DNA of 64,000 bases from Clostridia bacterium (GTDB taxonomy: Bacteria > Bacillota > Clostridia > Oscillospirales > CAG-382), in the NCBI GenBank assembly GCA_017399965.1, contig JAFQAP010000011.1, forward strand, positions 80,037 through 144,036, in the 5' to 3' direction. Made by a program: the position numbers and the translations under genes. Below, piece after piece: positions 8,665 to 17,275 of this stretch. The notes under the pieces were generated by a model. The model saw only the letters and a list, made by a program, of their open reading frames with translations. It searched no databases and was not told where the DNA came from. How positions within the stretch are numbered: position 1 is the first letter of the stretch; every line of letters begins with the position of its first letter.

Positions 8665-9396
8665 TTACCTCGTATAAACAAGCTTGTTCAAAAATAATCC
8701 TTTTGCAGGGGCGGTAATTCCGGCTTTGTTTCTGTCAAGAGCCGCAGTTACGGCGGGAATATCCGTACATTTATTACCGTAGGTAGCTTCAACCAGAGTT
8801 CCGGTCATTATTCTCACCATATTATATAAAAATCCGTCTGCCGCCACGTTTATTCTTATGTAATCCCCGTCGCGGGCGACGTTCATATATTTAACGGTGC
8901 GCACGGTGTCGATTATCTTGCTTCCTGCGGACATATAGGATCTGAAATCCTTTTTGCCCACAAAGTGCTGTGCGAGAACTGCCATTTTTTCCGTATCCAA
9001 AGGACGCGGGCAATGCCACACTCTGTTATCAAATACGTTTTTTATTCTCGAATTCCATATTACGTATTCGTATTCCTTCTCTATACAGCTGTATCTGGGG
9101 TGAAAATCCTCGGGCACGGCTTTTGCTTTAAGGGCGGCAATATCGGAAGGGAGAATGGAATTGAGCGCAAGGGGCAGACCTGTTTCGGATATTTCGGCAA
9201 CATCGGAAATGACACAAACGTATTCACGGGCGTGCACACCCGAATCGGTGCGGGAGCATCCCGTTACGTTGGGACGGATACCGAATACCTTTTCTGCGGC
9301 GTCCTGCACCGTCTGCTGTATGCTTACGGCGTTGTTCTGCACCTGCCAGCCGCAGTATGCTGTGCCGTCAAAGGCTAATGTTACGGCGTAATTCAC
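8665..9396 (-). CDS. truA: tRNA pseudouridine(38-40) synthase TruA
   Basis: TruA isomerises uridines 38-40 in the anticodon stem-loop of many tRNAs. The catalytic aspartate lies in GCSRTDSGVHA (Asp51). Other family blocks are YDGTAYCGWQ-like FDGTAYCGWQVQ at the N-terminus, FHPRYSC, YEYVIWN and FLYNMVRIMTGTLVE near the C-terminus. Length 243 is normal. The start overlaps the end of ecfT by 4 bases, a pairing (ecfA-ecfA-ecfT-truA) commonly seen in Firmicutes. Confidence 0.95.
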   Translation of the reverse strand: MNYAVTLAFDGTAYCGWQVQNNAVSIQQTVQDAAEKVFGIRPNVTGCSRTDSGVHAREYVCVISDVAEISETGLPLALNSILPSDIAALKAKAVPEDFHPRYSCIEKEYEYVIWNSRIKNVFDNRVWHCPRPLDTEKMAVLAQHFVGKKDFRSYMSAGSKIIDTVRTVKYMNVARDGDYIRINVAADGFLYNMVRIMTGTLVEATYGNKCTDIPAVTAALDRNKAGITAPAKGLFLNKLVYTR

Positions 9397-10208
9397 AGAG
9401 GTATCACCACCTGATTAAGGAAAAATATGCCGATACAGGCAATAATGGACATTCCAAGAAAAATATAGTCTGCAGGGCGGGTTTTTATAACCTTCATTCT
9501 GGTTTTTCCCACTCCGCTTCTGTAACAGCGGCATTCCATCGCCTCCGCCAGTTCAAAAGCGCGTCTGTATGCGGAAACGAACAAGGGAACAAGCACGGGA
9601 ATAAGTGCTTTGGCTCTTGCAAATACGTTGCCCGATTCGAAATCCGCGCCTCTTGCCTTTTGTGCGGAAATAATTTTATCCGTTTCTTCAATAAGAGTGG
9701 GTATAAATCTTAAAGCAATAGACATCATCATAGCGAAATCGTGAACGGGAACGCCTATTTTCTTTAACGGCATAAGCAGCCGTTCAATTCCGTCTGTAAG
9801 GTCGAGAGGGGAAGTGGTGTAGGTAAGCAGTACGCTGGTGCCTGTCACAAGGCTGGTAAGGCGGATCACCATTTTCACCGCATTCTCAATACCTTCGCGG
9901 TATATTTTTATAAACTTCCATTGCCAGAGTATGTTGTCACCGTTGGCAAAAAACAGGTTTATTACCGCGGTGAACAGCAAAACGAACAACAGCGGCTTTA
10001 AGGATTTTAATACCGTTTTTAAAGGGATCTCGGATATTATAACAAGCAATCCCGTAGCTATAACCACAAAGCCGAAAGCAAAAGCAGTCTTTGCGCACAG
10101 CACGAAAACCAGATATACCACAAGCATAAGTATCTTTATGCGGGCATCCGTGCGGTGCAAAATGGAATCTCCCGGGAAAAACTGTCCCAGGGTTATATCT
10201 TTAAGCAT
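9393..10208 (-). CDS. ecfT: Energy-coupling factor transporter transmembrane protein EcfT
   Basis: EcfT is the scaffold membrane subunit of group II ECF transporters; it joins the EcfA1-EcfA2 ATPases to interchangeable substrate-binding S components for vitamins and metals. The sequence shows the GQFFPGDSILHRTDARIK N-terminus, several TM helices, and the two coupling motifs with Ala-Arg-Gly cores: KARGADF (in AQKARGADFESG) and the later AMECRCYRSG segment. It overlaps ecfA2 by 8 bases and truA by 4. No S component is encoded in the window, so the imported substrate cannot be stated. Confidence 0.93.
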   Translation of the reverse strand: MLKDITLGQFFPGDSILHRTDARIKILMLVVYLVFVLCAKTAFAFGFVVIATGLLVIISEIPLKTVLKSLKPLLFVLLFTAVINLFFANGDNILWQWKFIKIYREGIENAVKMVIRLTSLVTGTSVLLTYTTSPLDLTDGIERLLMPLKKIGVPVHDFAMMMSIALRFIPTLIEETDKIISAQKARGADFESGNVFARAKALIPVLVPLFVSAYRRAFELAEAMECRCYRSGVGKTRMKVIKTRPADYIFLGMSIIACIGIFFLNQVVIPL

Positions 10209-11055
10209 TGGCTATTCCTTTTTCTCTTAATAATTTTTCTCCGAACTTTACGGTATAAACGTCATCCCTTTGGGAAAGACCTCTTTTTTTCAGCTCGTGA
10301 AACAGTCTTGTTATCTGAGGCAGATCCAAGGAAGAGTTTGCCAAGGATTCGATATCGGAAAAAATCTCCTCAACGCTTCCGTAAGAAAACACCTTTCCTT
10401 CTTTGAGCACCAATATCATATCGGAATACTTTGCAACGTCCTCCATACTGTGGGAAATAAGCACCACAGTGCCTTCGGTTTCGTTTTTATAATTAATAAT
10501 TCCGCCCAGAATATCGGTTTTTCCCACAGGGTCAAGTCCTGCGGCAGGTTCATCAAGAACAAGATATTCCGGACGCATAGCCATAACTCCCGCAATGGCA
10601 ACTCTCCGCTTTTGTCCGCCGGAAAGCTCAAAGGGGGAACGGCTGAGCGAATCTTCGGGGATACCGCACAGCTTTGCAGCTTCCGCAACCCGCAAAGCTA
10701 TTTCGTTTTCGTCAAGCCCCATATTCTTGGGTCCGAATGAAATATCCTTGCCCACGGTCTCCTCAAAAAGCTGGTATTCCGGATACTGGAATGCAAGCCC
10801 CACCTTAAAACGGATCTTGGATATCTCCTTGGGTTTTTCCCATATGTCCTTACCGTCAAGATATATCTTACCCGATGTAGGCCTGTTAAGTCCGTTAAGA
10901 AGCTGTGCGAGGGTGGATTTACCGCTTCCCGTATGACCGATTATTCCCGTTATCTTCCCTTTGGGGAATTCTATATTTATGTTGTCTAAAGCGACCTTGC
11001 GGAAGGGAGTGCCCTCTCCGTAGACCACCGATACGTTTTCAAGTTTTAAAGACAT
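10201..11055 (-). CDS. ecfA2: Energy-coupling factor transporter ATPase EcfA2
   Basis: One of the two different ABC-type ATPases of an ECF importer. Walker A is GHTGSGKS, the Q-loop follows at FQYPEYQLFEETV, the signature is LSGGQKRR, Walker B is YLVLDEPAAGLDP and the switch His is in VLISHSMED. The FQYPEYQLFEE block and the order with the neighbouring paralogue identify it as EcfA2 rather than EcfA1. It has 284 residues and overlaps ecfA1 by 10 bases and ecfT by 8. Confidence 0.93.
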   Translation of the reverse strand: MSLKLENVSVVYGEGTPFRKVALDNINIEFPKGKITGIIGHTGSGKSTLAQLLNGLNRPTSGKIYLDGKDIWEKPKEISKIRFKVGLAFQYPEYQLFEETVGKDISFGPKNMGLDENEIALRVAEAAKLCGIPEDSLSRSPFELSGGQKRRVAIAGVMAMRPEYLVLDEPAAGLDPVGKTDILGGIINYKNETEGTVVLISHSMEDVAKYSDMILVLKEGKVFSYGSVEEIFSDIESLANSSLDLPQITRLFHELKKRGLSQRDDVYTVKFGEKLLREKGIANA

Positions 11056-11867
11056 TTCTTTTTAATTTCCTTTTCGATAACGTCTGCGGCTTCCATTGCG
11101 TGTAAAGCGGCGGGGAGTCCCAGATCGTACAAAAGCTCGGTTACCTGAGGCACTGCAAGAGAAAGCTTTCTCAGCTCGTCAACTCTTGCGAATATATCGC
11201 GGGGGGTACCGTCCATAGCCACTTCGCCCTTGTTCATCACTACGATACGGTCTGCCATAGCAGCCTCATTCATATGGTGGGTAACTGTAATAACCGTGAT
11301 ACCTCTGTCGTTAAGCTTACGCATGGTATCGGATATTTCCCGTCTTCCCGCAGGGTCGAGCATTGCGGTTGCTTCGTCAAAAACTATACATTGAGGATTC
11401 ATTGCAAGAATGCCCGCAATGGCAATTCTCTGCTTTTGTCCGCCGGAAAGCTTATATGTGGAATGTAATGCATATTCCGTCATTCCTACCGCGGCAAGAG
11501 CTTCGTCCACCGCTTTGCGTATCATGGCGGGCTCCACGCCCAGGTTTTCGGGGGCAAATGCAACGTCTTCCTCCACTACCGAAGAAACTATCTGGTTATC
11601 CGGGTTTTGAAAAACCATTCCGCACTTTTCCCGTATGGGGGCTTGGTTGTCCTCGTCGGCTGTGTCCATTCCGTCTATCAGCACTTTCCCGCCGGTAGGA
11701 GTGAATATACCGCACAAAAGCTTTGCCAGCGTGGATTTTCCGCTTCCGTTGTGACCTATAATTGCGGTATAACTGCCTTTTTCAAAGGAAAGGGATACCT
11801 CTTTTACCGCGGGAACAAGATTTCCCTCGTAGGTATAGGTCAATTTATCTGCTTTTATAAACGCCAT
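11046..11867 (-). CDS. ecfA1: Energy-coupling factor transporter ATPase EcfA1
   Basis: The second ABC ATPase of the ECF importer, 273 residues from the chosen start. Walker A GHNGSGKST, Q-loop FQNPDNQIVSSVVEEDVAF (the EcfA1-type block), signature LSGGQKQR, Walker B CIVFDEATAMLDP and switch His VTHHMNEA are all present. An in-frame ATG exists 18 bases upstream at 11885 but lies inside the preceding gene; the ATG at 11867 gives MAFIKADKLTYTY, matches the family start, and has GAGG five bases ahead. Confidence 0.93.
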   Translation of the reverse strand: MAFIKADKLTYTYEGNLVPAVKEVSLSFEKGSYTAIIGHNGSGKSTLAKLLCGIFTPTGGKVLIDGMDTADEDNQAPIREKCGMVFQNPDNQIVSSVVEEDVAFAPENLGVEPAMIRKAVDEALAAVGMTEYALHSTYKLSGGQKQRIAIAGILAMNPQCIVFDEATAMLDPAGRREISDTMRKLNDRGITVITVTHHMNEAAMADRIVVMNKGEVAMDGTPRDIFARVDELRKLSLAVPQVTELLYDLGLPAALHAMEAADVIEKEIKKKCL

Positions 11868-11869
11868 AT

Positions 11870-12730
11870 CTACCTCGCCGTCCATCTGCTTGCGGCGCCG
11901 CAGGGGAGATACATTCCGCTCGCCTCCACGGGCAGACCGATCTCATCGCTTTCCACTTTTCCTCCGAACTTTTCGCACAGGTGTCTGCCCAGAATATATC
12001 CGCAGGTGGAAGCGGACAGGCCCGTGGTATAAGAATTTAGCAAAACAAACAGAGGATCATCGGAAATAACGCCGGTAATAAGTCCGATAAGGTTATCCAA
12101 AGATTGCTCAAGCATCCATCTTTCTCCCTTGGGACCTCTGCCGAAGGAGGGAGGGTCCAGAATAACGGCATCGTATCTGTTGCCCCTTTTTATCTCTCTT
12201 TCGACAAACTTTACGCAGTCGTCAACTATATATCTTATTCCGTCTGCGGGCACGCCGGAAAGGGCTGCGTTTTGCTTTGCTTTAAGCACCATTCCCTTTG
12301 ATGCGTCAACGTGGCAGACAAATGCGCCCGCTTTTGCGGCGGCAACGCTTGCGCCTCCCGTATATGCAAACAGATTAAGCAGCTTAATTTTTCTGCCGGA
12401 GTTTTTAATAAGTGGCGCAAACCAATCCCAGTTTGCCGCCTGCTCGGGAAAAAGTCCGGTGTGTTTGAATCCCATAGGGGACAGCACAAAGGTCATATCT
12501 CCGTAAGAAATATTCCATTCTTCGGGGATATCCTTTTTTATCCAGCTTCCTCCGCCTCCCTCGCGGCGGTAAACACCGTCCGCCTTTTTCCAGAGAGGGC
12601 TTTTTTTCGCACCGTTCCAGATAACCTGAGGGTCGGGACGTATCAGCAAATGTCCGCTCCAGCTTTCAAGTCTTTCTCCGTCGGATGCATCTATAAGTCG
12701 GTATTCCTTCCAACCGTCTGCAGTAAACAT
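11870..12730 (-). CDS. Class I SAM-dependent (rRNA large subunit-type) methyltransferase
   Basis: A 286-residue Rossmann-fold methyltransferase related to the RlmI/RlmK group. Motif I is LLNLFAYTGGASVAAA, the acidic ribose-binding position follows as HVDASKGMV, and the catalytic/substrate loop is DAVILDPPSFGRGPKGE, a DPPSF variant typical of 23S rRNA 5-methylcytosine or N2-guanine enzymes. The N-terminal third lacks a PUA domain, so it is shorter than RlmI (about 396 residues). The exact substrate is not predictable. It is packed between ruvB and ecfA1. Confidence 0.8.
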   Translation of the reverse strand: MFTADGWKEYRLIDASDGERLESWSGHLLIRPDPQVIWNGAKKSPLWKKADGVYRREGGGGSWIKKDIPEEWNISYGDMTFVLSPMGFKHTGLFPEQAANWDWFAPLIKNSGRKIKLLNLFAYTGGASVAAAKAGAFVCHVDASKGMVLKAKQNAALSGVPADGIRYIVDDCVKFVEREIKRGNRYDAVILDPPSFGRGPKGERWMLEQSLDNLIGLITGVISDDPLFVLLNSYTTGLSASTCGYILGRHLCEKFGGKVESDEIGLPVEASGMYLPCGAASRWTAR

Positions 12731-12734
12731 ATTT

Positions 12735-13811
12735 TTACTCCATTAATAATTGTTGTGTGTCTTTTACTCCGGGAAGAGGCAATCCCAAATGCTCGTAAGC
12801 CGCAGGAGTGGCGCATCTTCCTCGTGGCGTTCTGTTAATAAAGCCAAGTTGCATAAGATAAGGCTCGTATACGTCTTCAAGGGTAATGGATTCTTCGCCG
12901 ATAACGGCGGAAAGAGTTTCCAAACCCACGGGACCGCCGCCGAAGTTTTTAATTATGGCGGTGAGCATACGTCTGTCCACCGAATCCAGCCCCAAAGAAT
13001 CAACGTCAAGGGCGGAAAGGGCAATATCAGCGATCTCTTTATCTATAGTGCCGTTGCCTTTTACCTCGGCAAAGTCACGCACACGCTTTAAAAATCTGTT
13101 TGCGAGTCTGGGTGTGCCTCTTGATCTTCTGGCGATCTCGTATGCGCCTTCTTCGGTTATGGGTGTGCCCAGAATTCCCGCAGAACGCATTACTATGCTT
13201 GCAAGCTCATCGGGCGTATAAAGCTCCAGACGGAACAGCATTCCGAATCTGTCACGCAAAGGGCCGGTAAGCTGACCTGCTCTCGTAGTCGCGCCGATAA
13301 GAGTGAAGGGATGTAAAGGAATACGTATTGATCTGGCAGAGGGACCTTTGCCCATCATAAGATCAAGCACGTAATCCTCCATAGCGGGGTAAAGCACTTC
13401 CTCTATGGAGCGGGACAGACGGTGTATTTCGTCTATAAACAGAATGTCTTTTCTTCCCAATGTGATAAGTATAGCCGCCAGATCGCCCGGCTTTTCTATA
13501 GCGGGACCGGAAGTGACTTTTATATTAACGCCCAATTCTGCGGCGATTATTGTTGCAAGGGTGGTTTTTCCCAAACCGGGAGGGCCGTGGAGAAGCACGT
13601 GGTCAAGATTATCGTCTCTTGCCTTTGCGGCTTTCATAAATACGGATAAGTTTTCCTTTACCGTTTCCTGTCCTACGTATTCTTCCAGAGTTTTGGGGCG
13701 CAGGGAATTTTCGTTATCTCTGTCCTCCGGTACCTCGTTTGTGGCGGTAAGACGGTTTTCAATATCCAAAGCGGCGCCGGTATGGAAATTGTCGGATTGA
13801 TTTATGGGCAT
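12735..13811 (-). CDS. ruvB: Holliday junction branch migration DNA helicase RuvB
   Basis: RuvB is the hexameric AAA+ motor that, with RuvA, drives branch migration of Holliday junctions. Walker [12 protein letters not shown], Walker [17 protein letters not shown], sensor 1 [12 protein letters not shown], arginine finger RDRFGML and the C-terminal winged-helix with PRGR ([16 protein letters not shown]) are all visible. The N-terminus has [12 protein letters not shown]. Length 358 is slightly above the usual ~335. It lies 10 bases after ruvA. Confidence 0.97.
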   Translation of the reverse strand: MPINQSDNFHTGAALDIENRLTATNEVPEDRDNENSLRPKTLEEYVGQETVKENLSVFMKAAKARDDNLDHVLLHGPPGLGKTTLATIIAAELGVNIKVTSGPAIEKPGDLAAILITLGRKDILFIDEIHRLSRSIEEVLYPAMEDYVLDLMMGKGPSARSIRIPLHPFTLIGATTRAGQLTGPLRDRFGMLFRLELYTPDELASIVMRSAGILGTPITEEGAYEIARRSRGTPRLANRFLKRVRDFAEVKGNGTIDKEIADIALSALDVDSLGLDSVDRRMLTAIIKNFGGGPVGLETLSAVIGEESITLEDVYEPYLMQLGFINRTPRGRCATPAAYEHLGLPLPGVKDTQQLLME

Positions 13812-13821
13812 ATCGTACCTC

Positions 13822-14421
13822 TTACATTGAAGCTAATTTTTTGAGCGCTTCGCCGATTATGGTCTCAAGGGGAAGAGTGGGGTCAATACCCTTAAGTGCG
13901 GCAACAGCTTGTGCTCTGGTATATCCAAGTACGGCAAGTGTATCCACCGCATCGCTTCCTCCTCCGGATGCAGCGGTAACGAAAGAGCTTTCTGCAGGGG
14001 AAGAGGAAACTATCTCTCCGCTTATCTTGTCTTTAAGCTCAAGTATTATCTTTTGCGCCGTTTTAAGTCCCACACCGGGAGTTTTTGAAAGTGTCTTTGC
14101 ATCTCCGCTTGCTATTACGGATGCCAGCCCGTCTGCGGTAAAGGTGGAAAGCACGTTTATCGCCGCTTTGGGACCTACGCCTGAAACGGTTATCAGATGC
14201 TTGAAAGCGGAAAGCTCGTCTTCCGTTCCGAACCCGTAAAGCTCCACCGCATCCTCGCGGACAGCCATATAGGTAAACAGCATAGCCGTCTTTCCGTAGA
14301 GAGGGGAAAGATATGCAAATGTGTTTTTGGAAACGGTCAATTTATATCCCACGCCGCCTGCGTCGATAACGGCAAAATCGGGAAACAAAAACTGCAGATT
14401 GCCTTTAAGATAATAAAACAT
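13822..14421 (-). CDS. ruvA: Holliday junction branch migration protein RuvA
   Basis: RuvA binds the four-way junction as a tetramer and loads RuvB. The OB-fold N-terminus begins [26 protein letters not shown], followed by the tandem helix-hairpin-helix domain ([17 protein letters not shown] and [19 protein letters not shown]) and a flexible linker to the C-terminal domain that contacts RuvB ([16 protein letters not shown]). It has 199 residues. The gene is 3 bases after ruvC. Confidence 0.96.
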   Translation of the reverse strand: MFYYLKGNLQFLFPDFAVIDAGGVGYKLTVSKNTFAYLSPLYGKTAMLFTYMAVREDAVELYGFGTEDELSAFKHLITVSGVGPKAAINVLSTFTADGLASVIASGDAKTLSKTPGVGLKTAQKIILELKDKISGEIVSSSPAESSFVTAASGGGSDAVDTLAVLGYTRAQAVAALKGIDPTLPLETIIGEALKKLASM

Positions 14422-14424
14422 ATA

Positions 14425-14910
14425 CTAAACTCCAATTTTATGCATATTGCAGGTGCCGTGGCATATTGCCGCAGCCAGTGCGTCCGCCGCGTCGTCGGGT
14501 TTGGGGGTCCTGTCCAGCTTAAGCAGCATTTTTACCATATACTGAACCTGCTGTTTTTCCGCCCTGCCGTATCCCACCACAGATTGCTTTATCTGAAGGG
14601 GCGTGTATTCAAAGGTGTTTATCCCTTTGTTTTCCGCCGCAAGCAGCATAACTCCTCTCGCCTGGCAAACGTCCACCGCCGTGCGCTGGTTGGTATTGAA
14701 GAACAGTTCTTCAATCGCCATGCAATCGGGCTTGTAGGTGTCAATGAGCTGGCACATGCAATCGTAAATTTCTTTAAGCCTTTTTTCTATAAGGGTGTGG
14801 GGGGGAGTGGTTATTGCTCCGTAGGAAACAGGCGTAAAAACACCGTTTTCACACCGTACGATACCGTAGCCCACCGTGGCGAAACCGGGGTCGATTCCCA
14901 ATACTACCAT
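14425..14910 (-). CDS. ruvC: Crossover junction endodeoxyribonuclease RuvC
   Basis: RuvC resolves Holliday junctions by paired nicking. The four acidic catalytic positions are visible in VLGIDPG (Asp6), CMAIEELFF and the C-terminal DDAADALAAAICH. A longer reading starting at a TTG at 14928 would place the ribosome site GGAGG inside the coding sequence; the ATG at 14910 has GGAGG six bases ahead and gives the standard MVVLGIDPG start, 161 residues. First gene of the long leftward operon. Confidence 0.95.
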   Translation of the reverse strand: MVVLGIDPGFATVGYGIVRCENGVFTPVSYGAITTPPHTLIEKRLKEIYDCMCQLIDTYKPDCMAIEELFFNTNQRTAVDVCQARGVMLLAAENKGINTFEYTPLQIKQSVVGYGRAEKQQVQYMVKMLLKLDRTPKPDDAADALAAAICHGTCNMHKIGV

Positions 14911-14943
14911 AACCTTCCTCCAAACCAAAAATATAATCAGTAT

Positions 14944-14972
14944 ATTATATCATCAAAAGGCGTTTTAGTCAA
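14944..14972 (-). promoter_or_regulatory. SigA-type promoter for the ruvC-ruvA-ruvB... leftward operon
   Basis: On the minus strand TTGACT (14972-14967), a 17-base spacer and TATAAT (14949-14944) lie about 34 bases upstream of the ruvC start. It faces away from the acpP promoter at 15020. Confidence 0.85.
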
Positions 14973-15019
14973 CGAATCGGGGCAAAATAAATTATTTTTT
15001 TCTTTATTAATAAAAATGC

Positions 15020-15048
15020 TTGCTTTTTTTGCTGTTTTGTTTTATTAT
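15020..15048 (+). promoter_or_regulatory. Probable SigA-type promoter of acpP
   Basis: TTGCTT (15020-15025), 17-base spacer, TATTAT (15043-15048) with a run of T between the elements; acpP starts 47 bases further on with a strong AGGAGGT site. A TATAAC is also present three bases downstream of the -10 given. Confidence 0.6.
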
Positions 15049-15095
15049 AACGTTGCGGTATATCTTTATCGTACGAATTTCAGGAGGTCATTAAA

Positions 15096-15326
15096 ATGGA
15101 TTTAATCGAAAAGGTAAAAGGCATCGTCGCCGCACAGCTTCGTTTGGAGCCTCAGGATATCGCGGATGATGCATCTCTAATTGAGGATCTCGGTGCGGAT
15201 TCGTTGGATCTTGTAGATATCATAATGGTGTTTGAAAGTGAGTTTAATACAACTGTGCCCGAAGAGGATTTTTCCGATCTTCGCACCATTAAGGATCTGG
15301 CAGAATACATAAACTCACGCATTTAA
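15096..15326 (+). CDS. acpP: Acyl carrier protein
   Basis: A 76-residue acidic four-helix protein that carries growing fatty-acyl chains on a phosphopantetheine arm. The attachment serine is in GADSLDLVDI (Ser37 of DSL), preceded by DDASLIEDL as in all AcpP. The rest of the fatty-acid synthesis cluster is not next to it, so it is a stand-alone gene here. A strong AGGAGGT ribosome site lies nine bases before the ATG. Confidence 0.96.
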   Translation: MDLIEKVKGIVAAQLRLEPQDIADDASLIEDLGADSLDLVDIIMVFESEFNTTVPEEDFSDLRTIKDLAEYINSRI

Positions 15327-15343
15327 TCCCACATACGAAAACG

Positions 15344-15370
15344 GCAGACTTTTCTTTTTTAAAAGTCTGC
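15344..15370 (+). terminator. Hairpin after acpP (possible terminator)
   Basis: GCAGACTTTT (15344-15353) pairs perfectly with AAAAGTCTGC (15361-15370) around a 7-base T-rich loop. The U-tract after it is broken (TGTATTTGTG), so termination may be partial and the HAD gene downstream may be reached by readthrough. Confidence 0.55.
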
Positions 15371-15407
15371 TGTATTTGTGTATGCAGGTTGTTTAAAGGA
15401 GTAAAAG

Positions 15408-16061
15408 ATGAGATACGACGCAGTGTTTTTCGATCTGGACGGTACCCTTCTGGATACGCTGGGGGACCTTTCGTCAGCGGTGAACAGCGTGCTTGAAAAA
15501 AGAGGCTTTCCCACTCGCACAAAAGAGGAGATAAGGTCGTTTATCGGAGACGGGTTCGGTATGCTGATACGCCGCGCCTGTCCGCCTTACGCAGAGGAAA
15601 AGGATCTTGAAACCGCATATGACGATTTTTCGGAATATTACTCTGCTCATATTGCGGATACCACCCGGCCTTACGAAGGAATAACAGAACTGGTGAAGCG
15701 TCTTTCTGAAGAGGGGATCAAGATGGCTGTGGTTTCAAATAAGCGCGATGCCGCCGTTAAATATCTGGTAGACCGTTTCTTTGGCGGATACATTGAGATC
15801 GCTTTGGGAGAAAGGGGAGGGGATACCCGCAAGCCTTCTCCCGTTTTGTGTTTCGAAGCGGCGGAAAAGGCAGGCGTTTTGCGTGAAAAAACGCTTTATA
15901 TAGGCGATTCTCCTTCGGATATAACCACTGCCCGCAACGCAGGTATGATTCCCGTTGCGGTCACTTGGGGTTTCCGCACGAAAGAAGAACTTTTAAAGGG
16001 CGGACAAGTGCTTGTTGCGGAAAACGCAAAGCAGCTTGAAGAGATAATTTTCGGAAGATAA
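15408..16061 (+). CDS. HAD family hydrolase, phosphoglycolate phosphatase-like
   Basis: A 217-residue HAD-IA phosphatase. Motif I FFDLDGTLLDT carries the nucleophile and acid Asp9/Asp11, motif II is AVVSNKRD, the motif III lysine is in GDTRKPSPVL and motif IV is LYIGDSPSDITTARNAG. The cap region lies between residues 17 and 80. The KPSP/ GDSxxDI pattern matches Gph-type phosphoglycolate phosphatases, but pyrophosphatase PpaX and other small phosphate ester specificities are equally possible. It follows acpP by 81 bases. Confidence 0.85.
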   Translation: MRYDAVFFDLDGTLLDTLGDLSSAVNSVLEKRGFPTRTKEEIRSFIGDGFGMLIRRACPPYAEEKDLETAYDDFSEYYSAHIADTTRPYEGITELVKRLSEEGIKMAVVSNKRDAAVKYLVDRFFGGYIEIALGERGGDTRKPSPVLCFEAAEKAGVLREKTLYIGDSPSDITTARNAGMIPVAVTWGFRTKEELLKGGQVLVAENAKQLEEIIFGR

Positions 16062-16076
16062 TTTTTACAAATATCG

Positions 16077-16105
16077 TTGCAATTTTTAAACTAATATGTT
16101 ATTAT
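16077..16105 (+). promoter_or_regulatory. Probable promoter of nagA
   Basis: TTGCAA (16077-16082), 17-base spacer, TATTAT (16100-16105), followed by AAC, the same -10 region as in front of acpP. It starts 15 bases after the HAD gene ends. Confidence 0.5.
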
Positions 16106-16141
16106 AACTTCAAATGACAAAAAATGGAGGATATGTGCTTT

Positions 16142-17275
16142 ATGAAGGCTATCATCAACGGCAAAATAATTCTTAAAGACCGTATCGTAGAGGGCAAGGT
16201 TCTCGTTTACGACAGCGTTATCCGCGGCGTATGCGACGTTGCTCCCGAAGGTGCGGAGGTAATCGACGCAAAAGGCGGCTACGTAGCTCCCGGTCTTATC
16301 GACCTTCACATTCACGGCTATCTCGGCAAGGATGTTTGCGACGGCGAACCCGAAAGCATTCGTACCATTGCGGAGGGTATCGTTAAAAACGGTGTTACAG
16401 GCTTCCTTCCCACCACTATGACAGTAGACATGAAGGTTATCCGCAAGGCTCTTGAATGTCTCCGTTCTCTTAAGGAAGAAAGCAAGACCTGGAACGGTAC
16501 AGCCATTCTCGGATGCCACGCGGAAGGTCCTTTTATAAACGCAAAGAAGAAGGGCGCGCAGGATGAAAAATACATACTCAAGCCCGACGCAGCTTTCGTT
16601 AAGGAATATGCAGATATCATTAAAATAATTTCTCTCGCTCCCGAAATGGACGAAGATTTCGCCGCTATCCGTGAGATCGTTTCGGATACCGACGTTGTGG
16701 TTTCCCTGGGTCATACCGATGCGGATTACGACACCGCTTATAAGTCCACCGTAAACGGCGTTTCCCACGCAACCCACCTTTTCAATGCTATGACAGCTCT
16801 TGCACATCGCAACCCCGGCGTTGTCGGCGCTGCTCTTAATTCCGATATTACTACCGAGCTTATCGTGGATACCTTCCACGTTAACCCCGCTTTGTATCCC
16901 ATCGTTGCTAAGTTAAAAGGCGATAAGCTGTGCTTTATCACCGACTGCCTCCCCGCAGGCGGACTTCCCGAAGGTCAGTACACTCTCGGCGGTACCGCTT
17001 TCGTTTCCAAGGGTATCGAATGCAGATTGCTTGACGGCACTATAGCAGGAAGTATACTTAAGCTTAACAAGGGCGTTTGGAACGTATACACCACCACCGA
17101 TCTTCCTCTGTGGTATTGCGTAAACTGCGCATCTCTCAACCCCGCAAACGCTATCGGTATGGGCGCTACCAAGGGTTCTCTCGATATCGGCAAGGATGCG
17201 GATATTATTATTACCGACAACGAATTCAACGTAGAAAAAACTATTATCGGAGGCACAGTAAGATATGAAGCTTAA
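16142..17275 (+). CDS. nagA: N-acetylglucosamine-6-phosphate deacetylase
   Basis: NagA hydrolyses GlcNAc-6-P to glucosamine-6-P and acetate in amino-sugar and peptidoglycan recycling. It is an amidohydrolase-fold enzyme: LIDLHIHGYLG (metal HxH), CHAEGPFI (metal Glu), SLGHTDADYD and ATHLFNAM (metal His residues), and CFITDCLPAGG (catalytic Asp). It has 377 residues from ATG 16142. Two upstream in-frame ATGs at 16124 and 16133 are less likely because GGAGG (16126-16130) overlaps or nearly touches them; 16142 gives the family start MKAIINGKI. C- and T-rich optimal codons suggest high expression. Its end overlaps the ROK gene by 11 bases. Confidence 0.94.
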   Translation: MKAIINGKIILKDRIVEGKVLVYDSVIRGVCDVAPEGAEVIDAKGGYVAPGLIDLHIHGYLGKDVCDGEPESIRTIAEGIVKNGVTGFLPTTMTVDMKVIRKALECLRSLKEESKTWNGTAILGCHAEGPFINAKKKGAQDEKYILKPDAAFVKEYADIIKIISLAPEMDEDFAAIREIVSDTDVVVSLGHTDADYDTAYKSTVNGVSHATHLFNAMTALAHRNPGVVGAALNSDITTELIVDTFHVNPALYPIVAKLKGDKLCFITDCLPAGGLPEGQYTLGGTAFVSKGIECRLLDGTIAGSILKLNKGVWNVYTTTDLPLWYCVNCASLNPANAIGMGATKGSLDIGKDADIIITDNEFNVEKTIIGGTVRYEA

